The translations under genes and the position numbers were made by a program. 64,000 bases of DNA from Cryptomeria japonica. Lineage: Eukaryota; Streptophyta; Pinopsida; Cupressales; Cupressaceae. The notes beneath the pieces were generated by a model. The model did not search any database. It saw only the letters and a program-made list of their open reading frames with translations, and was not told where the DNA came from. Shown here in pieces: positions 1 through 11,681 of the stretch. The first letter of the stretch is position 1. Each line of letters opens with the position of its first letter. The DNA lies in NCBI RefSeq assembly GCF_030272615.1, contig NC_081406.1, forward strand, positions 239,864,422-239,928,421. Direction: 5' to 3'.

Positions 1-1585
1 AACCTTTGTTTGCTTCTTCATTCCACTAAAGCTTTTCCTTTATTTCACCTCTAATGGTGTCTAACATTGGTGCACATATTGCACTGAATTAGCTAATGAA
101 CTTCATGTAGTACTGAGCTAGTCCATGGAAGCTTCTCACCTCTGTTGCTGACTTAGGAGTAGGGAAATTTACTATGCCTTCAACCTTGCTAGGATCCATC
201 TTAAGGTTTCCTTGAGACAACACAAACCCAAGGTAAACCAACTCCTGCTTGATAAATTCACACTTATCCAAGTTGATGGTTAGCTTTTCATCATACAATC
301 TTTGTAATACATCTTGCAAATGAGTAACATGATCTGCCCTATCCTTACTTAAAATGAGAATATCATCTAGGTATACCACCACAAATTTACCTATCAAGTC
401 CTTCATCACCTCATTCATGAGTCTCATGAAGGTCCTTGGAGCATTGGATAAGCCAAATGGCATTACAAGCCACTCATAGAGACCCTCTGTTGTCTTAAAT
501 GTAGTTTTCCATTCATCACCCTCCTTAATCCTAATTTGGTGATATCCACTTTTAAGGTCAATCTTGGTAAAGTACTTGGCTTCCCCTAAACAATCCATTA
601 GGTCTTCTATTCTAGGAATAGGGAACCTATATCTGATGGTGATCCTATTTAGGGCTCTAAAATCATTACAAAATCTCCAAGTACCACCTTTCTTTGGTCC
701 TAGCATGGTAGGGACAACACAAGGGCTAATGCTTTTCCTAATTAGGCCTTGGTCTAAGAGCTCTTGGATTTGCTTGGCAATCTCAACATTTTGTTGGCGA
801 GTCATCTTATAAGCTAACTTGTTAGGTAAGGATGCTCTGGGAATGAAATCCATTTGATGGCTTATGGTTCTTTTTGGAGGTAATGTGGCTAGTTGTCCAT
901 CACTTACTATGCCTTTGAATTTGTTCAACAAATCTTGCACCACTATTGGCAAATCTGGCTGCTCTTTCTTATCTTCCTCTTTAGGCTTTATTACTAGTGC
1001 AAACCCTATACCTTCAACTTCCTCAAGTGTCTTCAAGAACTATTTTTCACTCACCAGAAGAACATTGGGACTCGGTGCCCTCTTTTCACCTTCCTCAAGG
1101 ATAGACTGGATCTTGAATGTGACTCCATCTTTCTTGAATGAGTATGCATTCTTGGCTCCATCATGGATAGCTTGTTTACCAAATTGCCATGGTCTTCCTA
1201 ATAGAATATGGCATGTATCCATGGGTAGGACATCACATAACACCTTGTCCTTATACCTCCCAATGGTAAAATCCACCCATGCTTGCTCATTAACTAGGAC
1301 ATGTTGGCCTTTGTTCAACCAAGTGACTCTATAAGGGTTTTTGTGAGGTATCCTTTGGAATTTGAGCTTACTCACTGCCTCTTCTGACACAATATTGTTT
1401 GTAGACCCTGAATCAATGATCACTTTGCAAACTTTGTCCATAATCTTGCATTTGATCCTAAATAAGGACCTTCTTTGGCTTGGCTCTTCTCTGACTAGTT
1501 CTTTGATCAAAGTTCTCCTTATCATCAAGTTGTCACCTACATCTGACTCTAAGGCAACCTCTGAAGTCTTGCTGCTTGAAGATTC
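1..1585 (-). pseudogene. pol: B pol: aspartic protease and reverse transcriptase, partial
   Basis: The retropepsin part (about 1528-1040) has the active-site triad in IIDSGST and the C-terminal HILLGRPW signature. The reverse transcriptase (1036 leftwards) carries the NDFRALN, KIDLKSGYHQI and VMPFG boxes and the catalytic YLDD near residue 222 of that segment. It breaks off in the RT-RNase H connection at the window edge. Protease and RT share one frame, interrupted only by a TAG at 1042-1040 and a TAA at 91-89, so this was a single gag-pol polyprotein that decayed by nonsense mutation. The family placement within Ty3 (perhaps a chromovirus) is not settled, because integrase is not visible. 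Confidence 0.88.
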
Positions 1586-2712
1586 TTATTGAACAAAGTT
1601 CACTCTTCTTTCACTACCATGTGATGTTGATCCCTTCTTTGGACACCTATATGCTGGATGACCAAGTTGGTTGCAATGGTAACACTTCATTGTTGCAAAA
1701 TGTGAGGAACCTCTACCTTGTCCACTAGATCTTCCTCTAAAACTATTTTTTGATCCCCTTCCTCTATTGAATCCTCCTTTATTAGTGCCACTATCTTGCT
1801 GCTCAGTGAGTTTAGACTCTCCTTGTGTTCTTTGTTCAGAACTTCTTCCTCCAAAGCCTCCCCTATGGCCTCTATTGTCTTTTCCTCTACCTCTGCCCCT
1901 ATTGCTACTTGAGCCATGTCTTCTTTTCAGTTTTTCCCCCACTTTAAGGGAATTTGATAGGTATGATGGACTATTTTTGGGCTCATTAAACTGATTTCTT
2001 CTTAGATGTTCCACCGTAGTCCATTTAGGTACCTAGCAACCTTGAGACTCTCTTCTTCCACCGTATGAGATCTAAGGCTAAGTTTGTGAAACTCCTCCGT
2101 ATAGCTACTGACATCAAGGTCTTTTTGTCTTAAGTTTTGTCTCTTCCTATGAATTTGCACTTCATAGTCATCAGGGAGATAGACTTCTTTGATTTTGACT
2201 AACACCCCTTTCCAAGAAGAGATGGGTGCCTTGCCCATTTTCTTCCTCTCATCTTGCACAAATTTCCACCATGTGAGAGAAGCTCCTCTCATCCTAGACT
2301 TGGCTACCTTGACTCTTTGGGCTTTAGTAATGCCTTCACATTCAAAATGGTTCCGAATTCCTTCTATCCACTCTAGGACCACTTTTGTTTCCATCTTACC
2401 AGTGAACAATGACAATCCTTCTAGTGATTTACCACTCAAAGATTTTAATGCCTTCAGGAAAGGTTCTTGTTCTAAGACTGTATCACATTCAAGTGCTTTG
2501 TCCATCTCTGACTCTTCTTTACCCTTCCCTTATTCCCCTTCAACCTTTACCAACACTTCATCTGCCTTGGTTTCAATTGCACCAAGCTTACTCTCCAATT
2601 CAATTAACTTTTCTTTCAGGAGTCTATTCTCTTCCTCCTGATCATCCACTTTATTTTCCAACTTTGCATTGGTCACCATGCTATTGTCTCCTATAGATTC
2701 CACTAAGGACAT
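1586..2712 (-). pseudogene. gag: B gag: capsid/nucleocapsid polyprotein, broken
   Basis: The N-terminal part (2712-2533) is a heptad-like coiled coil. A TAA at 2532-2530 follows, and then the capsid region (2505-2005) with the LTWWKFVQDERKK pattern of plant Ty3 gag. A frameshift near 2005 passes into a Gly/Arg/Ser-rich tail and one CCHC zinc knuckle, CYHCNQLGHPAYRC, around 1690-1650. The tail ends at a TAA (1588-1586) in frame with protease. Gag would form the virus-like particle, and the knuckle binds element RNA. The first ATG at 2766 lies across the primer binding site, so a start near 2712 is more likely. Confidence 0.8.
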
Positions 2713-2738
2713 CAACTCTTGTAGCCCAAATCTTATAG

Positions 2739-2750
2739 GCTTTGATACCA
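2739..2750 (-). other. B primer binding site (tRNA-iMet type)
   Basis: The minus strand reads TGGTATCAAAGC, one mismatch from the plant initiator-Met primer site TGGTATCAGAGC. It lies three bases inside the inferred 3' edge of the 5' LTR. Confidence 0.75.
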
Positions 2751-2753
2751 ATT

Positions 2754-4375
2754 TGATGGGGTTCACCTAGTTTGCTCAACACTTCACCTAGTTGGTGTTG
2801 CTCAATTCCACCAAATCTCTAGGCCTAGTTGCACTCTACACCTCCAAGTCCTTCTCAATCTCTTCTGGGGCTTTCTTCTAGACCACTCCAACATGTTTTC
2901 TTCAAGTTTTTTGGCTAGGAACCCTACCAATTCACAATGCTTCCCATGTGCTCAACTATGGCTTTCTTAACTTCAACTTGTCAAACTGAGTTCCTACTTT
3001 TGTGAGATGATGTAGAAGTGTGGAGGTAGATACTAACATGTTTTTAATTCATTTAGGGTCCAATTGAGGTTTGCAACCATTTCCTTCCTTATCGATTTCA
3101 CCATTTTGCCTCAAAAAGGGCTACAAGGAATGATACCCAATTACGCCTCCAAAATTCGGTTTTTTAGGGCTTGAGTGAAAATGGTCTAAAAGACCCCCTA
3201 GAAAGTTTGTATTTCCTTCAATAATTCATCTAAACTCAAGTAATTTTTTATGGTTTTGTCTCCTTATCCCTCCGTACAATATGCTAATCACAAAATGAGG
3301 GTTTTGAAGGGTTTCTAGGCCTTCTAGCTGGTAGTGACTGGTCAAGTTGGTGTTTGGGAATCAAATGACTTTTTCAAGGCTTCTCCTTGCATTGGAAACT
3401 ATGCCCCAACTCCATGGACCCCTCCAAAATATTAGATGGTGGTTTGGCATTCACCCTTGCACCTTACACTTCAATTTCACCTTGTTTCCTCTAGCTGGGT
3501 TGCTCCTAGACTCGCCTAGAACAAGATGACAGTCATGTTGAAACCCATCTAGAACTTGTCCCTACATATATATATATTGTATATATGGTTTCCCTTAATT
3601 TACCAACAAGCCATGATGGTAGCACATGTGGAATTCATGGGGCAACCATTTTTACATAAACTGCTATATACGAGCCAAAATTGGCTGCTTGGAAACCAAA
3701 ATAAGAAAACAAAAATGAAAAATATCTACAAAACTTGAAATGGAACTAACAACTTTGTAACACACTAAAGAAACTCAATCCATTTCTGGATCAATGGACT
3801 CAATCCATTTGCATTTACAAAATTAGTAAAAACAAGCCAAAATGCTGCCAACTAGTCTGAAAATGAGTAGTTTTAGATTGTTGAACTTACAAAACACATT
3901 CTCCAACCTTGGTAACCATGCAAGAGAGGGTACTTATAGAATTTCCCATGTGTGGAGTCATCCTAGGGCATTGGAAAATCCCTAACTCCATCGCTAACCA
4001 ATTTTGGACAAAAGTTGTCATGACAACTTTTTGCAACTTTGCACTTTTTCAATTTTTGGTCTTCCCAACCTATGAGACCTATTATAAGTCATCACACATG
4101 AATTTTCAAACATTTATAAGACTAATTTAATCCTCCCTAATTACTATATGAATTTTTGACACTTTTGACCATCAAGAAGGTCAACTACCTACTCCAACCA
4201 CTATTTATGCACAAAATGCAAACCTAAGAAGAATGAACTTAACCTAGGCCTACATTGACTCAAACCTCTAACTCTTGGACCCTTTTGGAGTCCTTATTCA
4301 CTAATTGACTTGGCTAGGGTCAGTGCAAGACAAAAAATTAGAAAACTACTAGCCTAAGTCCTAGGTGCCCCTACA
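2754..4375 (-). repeat. B 5' LTR
   Basis: On the minus strand the segment begins TGTAGGGGCACC at 4375 and ends CCCCATCA at 2754, next to the primer binding site, which gives the usual TG...CA ends and 1,622 bp. It holds no gene. An AT-rich stretch at about 3563-3586 with TATATATA on the minus strand is the best candidate for the U3 TATA box. The second LTR is outside the window, so the ends are inferred from terminal dinucleotides and context. Confidence 0.6.
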
Positions 4376-6475
4376 CCAGTTATTAATGGTCTCACTAGGA
4401 ATACCAGTCCTCCCACCGGATCTAAAGAAGAAAGAAGTTGCTTGTACAATGAAGAAGCCATGAAGGCCATGTTTAGTGGGCTCACTGGTGATGTCTCCTC
4501 ATAGGTGGACAAGTGTAAATCAGAAAATATTCTATGGCATAGACTAAGGAAGCTCTATGGAAATGAGCCCAGCACCACTAGATCAGTGTGTGGAAGTGAG
4601 AAGAACAATGTAGTATATACATGTGCAAATGATGAAGGCAAATGCACTAGCACTCGCAACATTGATGAAGGAATCCACCTCCTCATGGCTCAAGGATTTT
4701 AAGATGAGGTGCACACATATAAAAGTTATAAGGCAAATAGATGTCATCGACAAGATGTTTTTGGCATTGATGATGAAGAAGAAGAAGATGCAGAAGTAGA
4801 TCTTGAGTGTGAACTGGTAAGTGCTTTATAAGAGCTTCAAAATGTCAGAAATGATTTTAAAATCTACAAAAGATCAGCTCATGAGGATTGTAGTCAGTTC
4901 AGAACCTGCCTTGATGTGTCAAACCAAAAGGTTGGTGTATTGACCTCTCAACTAGAAGAGACTAAAAGACTGACTGATGATTTGAAACCAGTCTTGGACT
5001 CCAAGGAAAGTGAAAGGGAGAACTTGAGAAATGAATAAAAGATATTCAAGAATGTTTCTATAGTAGAGCAGAACCAGCTAAAAAAATGCCTTGAGGAATC
5101 TAAGAAATGTATCTCAGAGTTGAAGTCTCAGGCAAAGAACACCAAGGTGTGGCAGTGTGAAAATATAGCATCCAAGATAGAAATTAAAGATAAAGAATAT
5201 CAGAAGCTGATTGGAGAAATGGAGACTCTCCAAAATGACCTTGAGAAATGTCAGGATGAGCTCAAGGTAAGATTCTGGCTTGATGGCAATAGTGATGCCT
5301 TGGAAAAAATGTTGAAGAAGAAGAAGCATGCGAAGGACACTGAAGGATTAGGAAGTGGTTCCAATGAATGCTCCACCAGCAAGAATGTCCCACACAATGA
5401 CATTCAGTTTGTCTCCTCAAATGGAGAAGACAAGGGACATACCTTCATAGTCAGAAATGCTCCCTAGAAGAAGGTTGACCTAACCACAACTGATGAAGAC
5501 TTGTAGACAATAATAAGAACCGGTGTTGCGAGAGGGAGGAACAATGTAGATCCCAAAGGTAAAGGGAAGATGGGAGAAGATAGCTTCACTAGAAGGAAGA
5601 ACAAGAGAAGTTAGCAAAGAAGACCTACTACTGATAGAGGACAAAGAAATGCTATCACCTAAAGGGCAAAACAAGTATGGGAGAAGAAGAGACCAAATGG
5701 AAGAGCCACATAGAATGGACAACCAAGGATCCATTCCCAAAGAAGAAGAAATAGAGAGGCTAAACCGGTAAGATCTCCCCATGCATGGCAAAATAAATTT
5801 GTAAGTCATATGTCATCATTTACAGGTTACTGCTTTGCATGTAATGCTTATGGCCATAGGGAAGGGGAATGTAGGAAGAGATATAGAATGGATAATACAG
5901 GATCTCATAGAAATCATGCATATGAGAAAAATGTATCCAGGAGTAGATACATGCATGTCCCCTCTCCCGACTATGCAAATATTGTTTGTCATAACTACAA
6001 TGTTTTTATCCATAGAGAGTTTGAGTGTAGGAAGAGGAACCTCCAGTCACATGGTGGCCGATATAACAACTATGCTCTATAGAAAAGCGGATATAGAGAA
6101 TCTAGAAGTCAGAGACCTACATGGAACCAAAGGAGGAATGTCCCTACAGAAGCAAGACATCCACCGGTTTCAGTTGACAGTCACAACAACATGACCAGAA
6201 GAAGATAAAACCGATATGTCAAGAGATTCCCCAAACATGAAGTTGGGATGGATGTTGTGTGCTACTATAGAACTACTTTCGACTATGATGAAGAATCTAT
6301 AAGTGTAAGGACCCATCAACAAATAAGGAAAGAACTGCTCCCAAGCCTGAAAATGCGAAGAAGAATGAGACCAAGTAGGTATGGAGGAAGAAGACCATGG
6401 ACCAGTGTTGTGCACTCATTGGACATGAGATATCTCCTAAGACCTGAAGGAGATGCAGCATCTCAGGGGGAGTAG
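4376..6475 (+). pseudogene. gag: A gag: copia-type capsid with coiled coil and CCHC knuckles
   Basis: One frame runs through the whole span with nonsense codons but no frameshift (for example TAG at 4502, TAA at 4700 and 5036, TAG at 5465). The N-terminal remnant (LWHRLRKLYGNE) resembles the end of the UBN2-type copia capsid domain. Then come an acidic spacer, a long Glu/Lys coiled coil (about 4800-5290), a basic region and zinc knuckles. CFACNAYGHREGEC is a complete CCHC; the next one, CHNYNVFIHREFEC, has lost its second Cys. The start is missing because B inserted upstream. E and F in this window carry the same kind of protein. Confidence 0.75.
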
Positions 6476-7391
6476 CATATTGAATTAATCATTTACCCCC
6501 TTAGTGAAGAAGGCAACATGGAAGAACATGTTGTTGCCAGTGTGAAGGATGGAAATGAGATGATACATGTGTGTAGAGGTTACCTGAACTACACACCTAC
6601 AAATCAGTTTTGGATCACTGGCACATGTGTCAATAAGTGGAGGTTAACAATTGGTATCACATATTAACCGATATGTGCAAAATGTTACCAGCATGTGTGC
6701 TAATAGGTACTTGCAGGGTATGTAAGACAATGAAGTTTGAAATCATTGCATTAGCCCCGGTAGCATGGTATGTGGAGTTCATGTCTTAGGTGGTATTGGA
6801 AAAGACCTGAATGACATATGTTGGCCTAGTGGTTGATCATGCAGGCTTGCATATCTTTGGGCTAACCAGTTAGAATTATGACTTGATGATGACATTGTAT
6901 GGAATTGTGTTCATCTAGGATCATGTCATAGGCTGTGGTGGATATAATGGAGCTAAAAGATCATCAGATGATCACAGTTGCACAACTCAACTAGTTTATG
7001 GAGGAGATTGGAGCCCTGGTATTAGGCAACACTAAAGATAAGAACCTGAGATGTATGACTCAAGGGGAGTTCAAGTGGCTATGATGCAAAGTCGGGAATG
7101 CTTGAACTTGGAAGAGTAAGTGCACTGACTTCCCAAAACTGTAGATGATGAAAAGTCACAATAGGAATACCCAAGAGAATTTCATTGCAAGGGGTATCTA
7201 CCTGTCATGTGGTTGGTTGTATTCATAGTACAATGATATTTGATTCCTACTTGTTAGTTGGCTGGTTGTATTGGTAGTACAATCACATTTGATTCCTAAA
7301 TAATTTTGGGATCAAATAGGAGGTGATGCAGGTTGACTGACAGGGGAGTAGTGTTGACTGGCACGTCCCTCTGCAATTAAGTATTTTAACA
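6476..7391 (+). other. A 3' non-coding region, left half
   Basis: I see no recognisable pol domain. The sequence right after gag contains CAGGGGGAGT at about 6465-6474, like the purine-rich boxes that accompany copia polypurine tracts. About 900 bp of stop-rich sequence follow up to the C insertion. Confidence 0.4.
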
Positions 7392-7396
7392 AATGG
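7392..7396. repeat. Target site duplication of C, left copy (AATGG)
   Basis: AATGG directly precedes the LTR start TGAAGAGG and is repeated exactly at 31406-31410 after the other LTR. Five bases is the normal duplication length for LTR elements. Confidence 0.88.
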
Positions 7397-8640
7397 TGAA
7401 GAGGGGAAAAGAGTGTGAGGTGGATTAGATTGTTAGTTTCCAAATCAAAACATAAAAACATATGAAACCAAAAGCATAAATCAAATCACATAATAAAACA
7501 TGAAGATAAATGCTTATACCTTAAAACCTTTTACCTTCTCCTTCCGATGGAGCTTGGATGGAGTTGACGTGCGCCCCAAATGCCTCCAACGTGATGTCAA
7601 TTTTGCTCCTAGATTGCTTGATGTGGTTGACTCTCCAACATTGTGCACAAATGGATAAAATGGATTTTTGAGGGATCAGATGGATAATATGACTAAGTAT
7701 GGATGAAGGATGATTTTGGCATGGTGAGGATGCAACTGTGATTTTATAGGCTCAAACTAAAAAAATAAACTTGCTAAAATTGTAGATGATAAGTGAAGGG
7801 ATGGAGTCCTCAGTTTATAGGAAGAGGAGAGGGAAAATGAAGGGCTAGGATTGACCCAAGATGGAGGGTCAGGATTTCTTGTGACCTTGCACAAGACCCA
7901 AGAGGAGGTGTGGAAACCAAGAGATATGCCTTAAAGGAATTTCTTGTCTCCACACTCCTCAAGGTACTTTGGGAAGACTTCCCAATGTGCATTGAGAAGA
8001 GCAAGGGATGGGACATTTCTTGAGGAATAGAGAGGAAGAATTTAAAATTCTTCAAAAAGAGATGATCCTGGGGATTGGAGGAATAAGAAGGCTAGAGGAA
8101 TGTGAGATTTTGAAAATATCACATTCACCTAGGAAAAGAGAATTTAAGGAGAGTGGTTGGATGGAAGGGACAAGGAGTTGACTTTGTGGCTAATCATGAT
8201 GATTAGCCACTAACAACTCATTAGGAGGGGGGTTAGAGGAAAGGTTAGGTGGGATTAGGATTTGTAGGAGAATTTGACTAGGAGAGAGAATGAGTGGAGG
8301 GAATTAAAAATTAGAAGAATAATACTAAGTGAGCTTAGGGAATTTCTAGAAGAATTTATTAGGTTAATGATGGATTAAGAAAAGATGATTTGTAGGAATC
8401 ATTTAGGTTGACTAATTAATTGAAATTAATTAGTTAAGAGGAGGATTTTGAGAAGATTTAATATTGATGATTTTAGAAGAATAAAAGGGGGTTGATTTAT
8501 TAAATAAATCAATCACAGACCATAGTGACAATATTAATTATAGTTAATTAATATTGAGGAGAATTAAAATTTGCATAATTAATAAGTTAATTATGTGAGG
8601 AATTAAAAATAATTAAAATAATTATTTTTAAGTGTCTACA
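7397..8640 (-). repeat. C 3' LTR
   Basis: This 1,244-bp segment is repeated in the same direction at 30133-31405. On the minus strand it starts TGTAGACACTT and ends TCTTCA. The two copies differ by scattered substitutions and short indels, including an extra stretch near 30828-30850 in the other copy, so the insertion is not recent. Confidence 0.9.
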
Positions 8641-8655
8641 TTTTGCCCCTCTTTT
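8641..8655 (-). other. C polypurine tract
   Basis: The minus strand reads AAAAGAGGGGCAAAA directly before the LTR start TGTAGACAC. This is the expected plus-strand primer and fixes the orientation of C. Confidence 0.8.
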
Positions 8656-9594
8656 ACGCAGCAACAAATTTGGCGATGGGTAGAAGATAGAAGAAGAAGA
8701 AACAGATGCCCCAGCGTAAAGCGTGGGAGGTGTATGCCCCCTCATGAATTTTGTGGAAGAAAATTGATGAATTTTTTTTGAAAATAAAGATAGAATAATT
8801 TTAGTGGAGGAGATAATTGAGGAAGAAATATGAAGCAGATGCAGAAAATTTAGAAGGAAGAGTAGAAGATGTGAGACCACATAAGGAAGGGGCCCTCGCA
8901 AGGGCCCATATAAGCCACAAAGGGCCCAGTGAGGAGTCATTGTTACACACAAGCCTTAGAGCCACTTAGAGCATAGAAGAAAAGGAGAGATGGACCGCAT
9001 TCCTATCTGTGATCATCACGCCCAGAGGATCTGATGGTTCGACAGACCCACTAGCTATGGTCCACCAGTATGTAGGACTATCCCACCTTTTGGAATTTTT
9101 AGATAAGGGAAAAATCTAGGGCTAAATTTAGGGCCTAGGATTGGTGAGGTGCATGCACTAATCGCTGTTTTAGCGCGTGTGCCCCTAGGTTAGCACGAGC
9201 GTGAGCTGGGGGGGTCAAGTAGAATAGGAATTTAGGGGGATGGGGGGATTTTAGCATGGTTGCTCATGCTTTGGTGTGGGTGATCGTGCTTCAATGCAAG
9301 TTACCAAGAGTTTACGTGGGCTCTTGCACTGGTGCACGAGCGATTGTGTTGATGGGGTTGGAAGGGGGGCTAGGGAGGTTAGATTTATCTGTTAGCGTGA
9401 GCACCTACAGATTAGCACAAGCACCACGGTTTTGGTGTGAGCGCTGAACAAATCAGTATGTGCACTTAGGAGAGGGGATATTAGGTTTAGGTTTAGAATT
9501 TTTGGAATAGGGTGAGGGTATGGTTGGTTTCAGAGGGTACAAGAGGATTTGCAGACATGGAAGTAATGATTTGGTTTGGTGGATGTAGGCAGAG
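8656..9594. other. C 3' non-coding region with GCGCTAA-like short repeats
   Basis: No coding sequence was recognised. Between about 9130 and 9460 short related words recur (TTAGCGCG, TTAGCACGAGCG, TTAGCGTGAGC, GTGAGCGCT). The same words occur in reverse complement near the other end of C (29515-30030). The region would also be the upstream sequence of the PMD frame. Confidence 0.5.
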
Positions 9595-11681
9595 ATGGAA
9601 CCGTTGGCTTCGAGGGAGCATTGTCTTGCTACGATGAGCCTATATCGAGAGTTAGGTCACGATGAGCTGGAGGTGCTAGCCACTCTGGGATTACATTATG
9701 TGGGTAGGTGGCCAAGGATACGAGCACATACTGCAATGATGACATCGTTAGTGGAGAGGTGGGACAGCAGGTATAACACCTTCTGTCTTCCTACTAGGGA
9801 GGCAATAGTGACTCTTTTGGATGTATGGAGGATATTGAAGATCCCCATTTGTGGTGTTATCCTAGAGTATTAGTTGGATGCAGCGAATTTCTACCTTCGG
9901 GAGGTATGTGAGTATGAGACCCCATCGATGTTGGATAGGAGTAGGATGCTTGTGGCTAGGGTGATGGGTGTTCGACGGATTCCTTAGGTGGTATTGGTTA
10001 TTTGTGGATTTTTGAGCGAGTGGATTATTCCTGATTTGGACGGGCATGGATTTCCTATGGGATGGAGTAGGTGCCTATACTTCATGGTGCATGATGGTGT
10101 GCAGTATGCATGGAGAGCAGTGATGCTAGCTTAGTTATACCATGATATGCATCTGGTAGTATATAGAGAGTATGCAAGTTTGTCTGTAGGAGTGACACTT
10201 CTCCACATCTGGGCTTGGGAGCACATTGCAGTTACTCAGCCACTAGGAGTACAGGACATGTGGGTGCAACAACCATATGTGGACAAGTACAAGGGACTGC
10301 TGCATTATACATGGGTAGGGTCTGTATGGTTTTGGTGGAGGATTTTGGATGAGCTTGCATAGTTTACATAGCGACCATTTTTGGGTTGCGAGAGATGGAG
10401 GGATGACTGGTAGCTACACTGGGCTGGGGTAGAGATGTGGATGTTTGGAAAGTTTGTATATATTATGGAGTATTATGCACCATTCAAAGTGGCTAGACAG
10501 CTTGGGTAGGTATAGGAAATAGTGGGGGACATCCCAGTGTATCCTCATATTACACGTGAGGTGAGATATTGGGGCCCAATGATGAGTCCTTTGGAGGGCA
10601 GGACCAACTTCCAGACAACATTTCACTTGGTCTGGGATGAGCAGATGGGAGTAGGTGAGGATCTAGCTACTATAGGTGGATACAAGAGCTGATGGGAGGG
10701 GTACTTGCCAATATGCCTTACCATTCCTGGGGTTTTGCCAGAGGAGGAGTTACAGTCAGGGGTAGATTAGGTGGTGGGTGGTGAGGATGATAGCCCAGGG
10801 GAGAGAGTTGTGATTCGTGCAGGGCGTGGTGCAGGTGGACATCAGAGCAGAGTCTGGGTATTATGGAGGAGAGATTTGGAGGAGGGAAAGGGAGAGGGAG
10901 AGGATGCCCTAGTAGGAGAGGCCGCAAAGGCCGTGGTTGGTGGTGGAGAGGAGGTTGTCCCTATGGATTCTCCAAAGGCATAGGTGGAGGAGAGGGGAGG
11001 GGTATCACAGGATTATTTTGACAGATTATAGTAGGAGAGGGATACTACTCGAGCAAGGCTCCATTCTCTTGAGGATGAGCTACAGATAGAGAGGGCTAGG
11101 AGGGAGAGCATGGGGGCAGAGGTGGAGCAGTTGATGCAAGAGATATCATATTTGATCGAGAGCCTCCATACCATGAGGACAAAGGTAGATGCCTTGAGGG
11201 AGGAGAGGGAGGAGTTAGAGAAGATGTCGAAGGAGGCCCAGATAGGGACAACTATAGTATGCCTTCAGGATGTTATTCATCGACAGAATGTCGAGTTAGC
11301 AGGGCTTCAGGCCAGAGTACAAAGGGTAGAGGCAGACATGATATAGTTGCGGGGGAGAGGGATGTAGCTCGCCAAGTGTTTGTTCTTGCAGGGCTTGGGT
11401 AGATATATGATGATATTATGTAGGAATGGGATAGGGCGAAGAGGGCAGCTTGAGAGGAAGAGTATTATAGAGGTCTATATCATGGAGCAGTGCCTGCAGC
11501 ATAGCGAGCGGCCTTGTACACTAAGAGTGTGTGATTTCATAGGACCTTGAGTTAGCGGTCGTCACAGAGTCAGTAGACAGGTGGATCAGTGGGTTTTCGA
11601 CAATCGAGAGGAGGGGAGGCAGGAGGATCGGGTGGAGGAGGTACAATAGAGGGGGGTGGAGAGATAGGAGTGGAGAGTTAG
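9595..11681 (+). pseudogene. Plant mobile domain (PMD, MAIN-like) protein, antisense to C gag-pol
   Basis: From the ATG at 9595 one frame reads to about 11350. One frameshift there leads to a second frame ending at a TAG at 11679-11681, about 695 codons in all. Residues about 20-95 match the PMD pattern: LATLGLHYVGRW, then LVERWDSRYNTFCLP and LLDVWRILKIPICG. Tryptophan-rich segments follow (LLHIWAWEH, WFWWRILDEL), then an acidic Gly/Glu region and a coiled coil (11041-11343). PMD proteins are known both as host factors that silence transposons (MAIN family) and as passengers of transposons. The frame has 21 premature stops, 18 TAG, 3 TGA and no TAA, so it is a dead copy whose reading frame is otherwise well kept. 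Antisense extra frames downstream of integrase are reported for Tat elements. Confidence 0.75.

Larger units (their letters stand above)
1..4375 (-). mobile_element. Element B: Ty3/gypsy retrotransposon, partial, runs off the left edge
   Basis: Read on the minus strand this is 5' LTR (4375 to 2754), primer binding site, gag, protease and reverse transcriptase. RNase H, integrase and the 3' LTR must lie left of the window. The order protease-RT with a YLDD catalytic box is that of Ty3/gypsy elements. The right end, CTACA at 4371-4375, abuts the open gag frame of copia element A, so B inserted into A. The target duplication cannot be checked because the other end is missing. Several in-frame stops show that it is dead. 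Confidence 0.85.
4376..7396 (+). mobile_element. Element A, left part: copia-type retrotransposon cut by B and C
   Basis: This holds a gag frame that is already open at the boundary with B, followed by 0.9 kb of non-coding sequence, and then stops at C. The element resumes at 31411 on the far side of C, after the duplicated target AATGG. No protease, integrase or RT motif was found between the end of gag and the 3' LTR, apart from whatever B removed to the left. The copia/SIRE-like label rests on the capsid-coil-knuckle gag and on the polypurine tract and LTR start at 31689-31710. Confidence 0.7.

Noticed and set aside
7810-8055. Open frame present in both C LTRs (also 30546-30791)
   Set aside because: It is conserved only because the LTRs are copies of each other; it has no motif, and gag and pol account for the coding capacity.
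9595-11681. Stop-codon reassignment as the reason for many TAG codons
   Set aside because: The nuclear plant context, TAG mixed with TGA, and a frameshift in the same gene point to decay instead.
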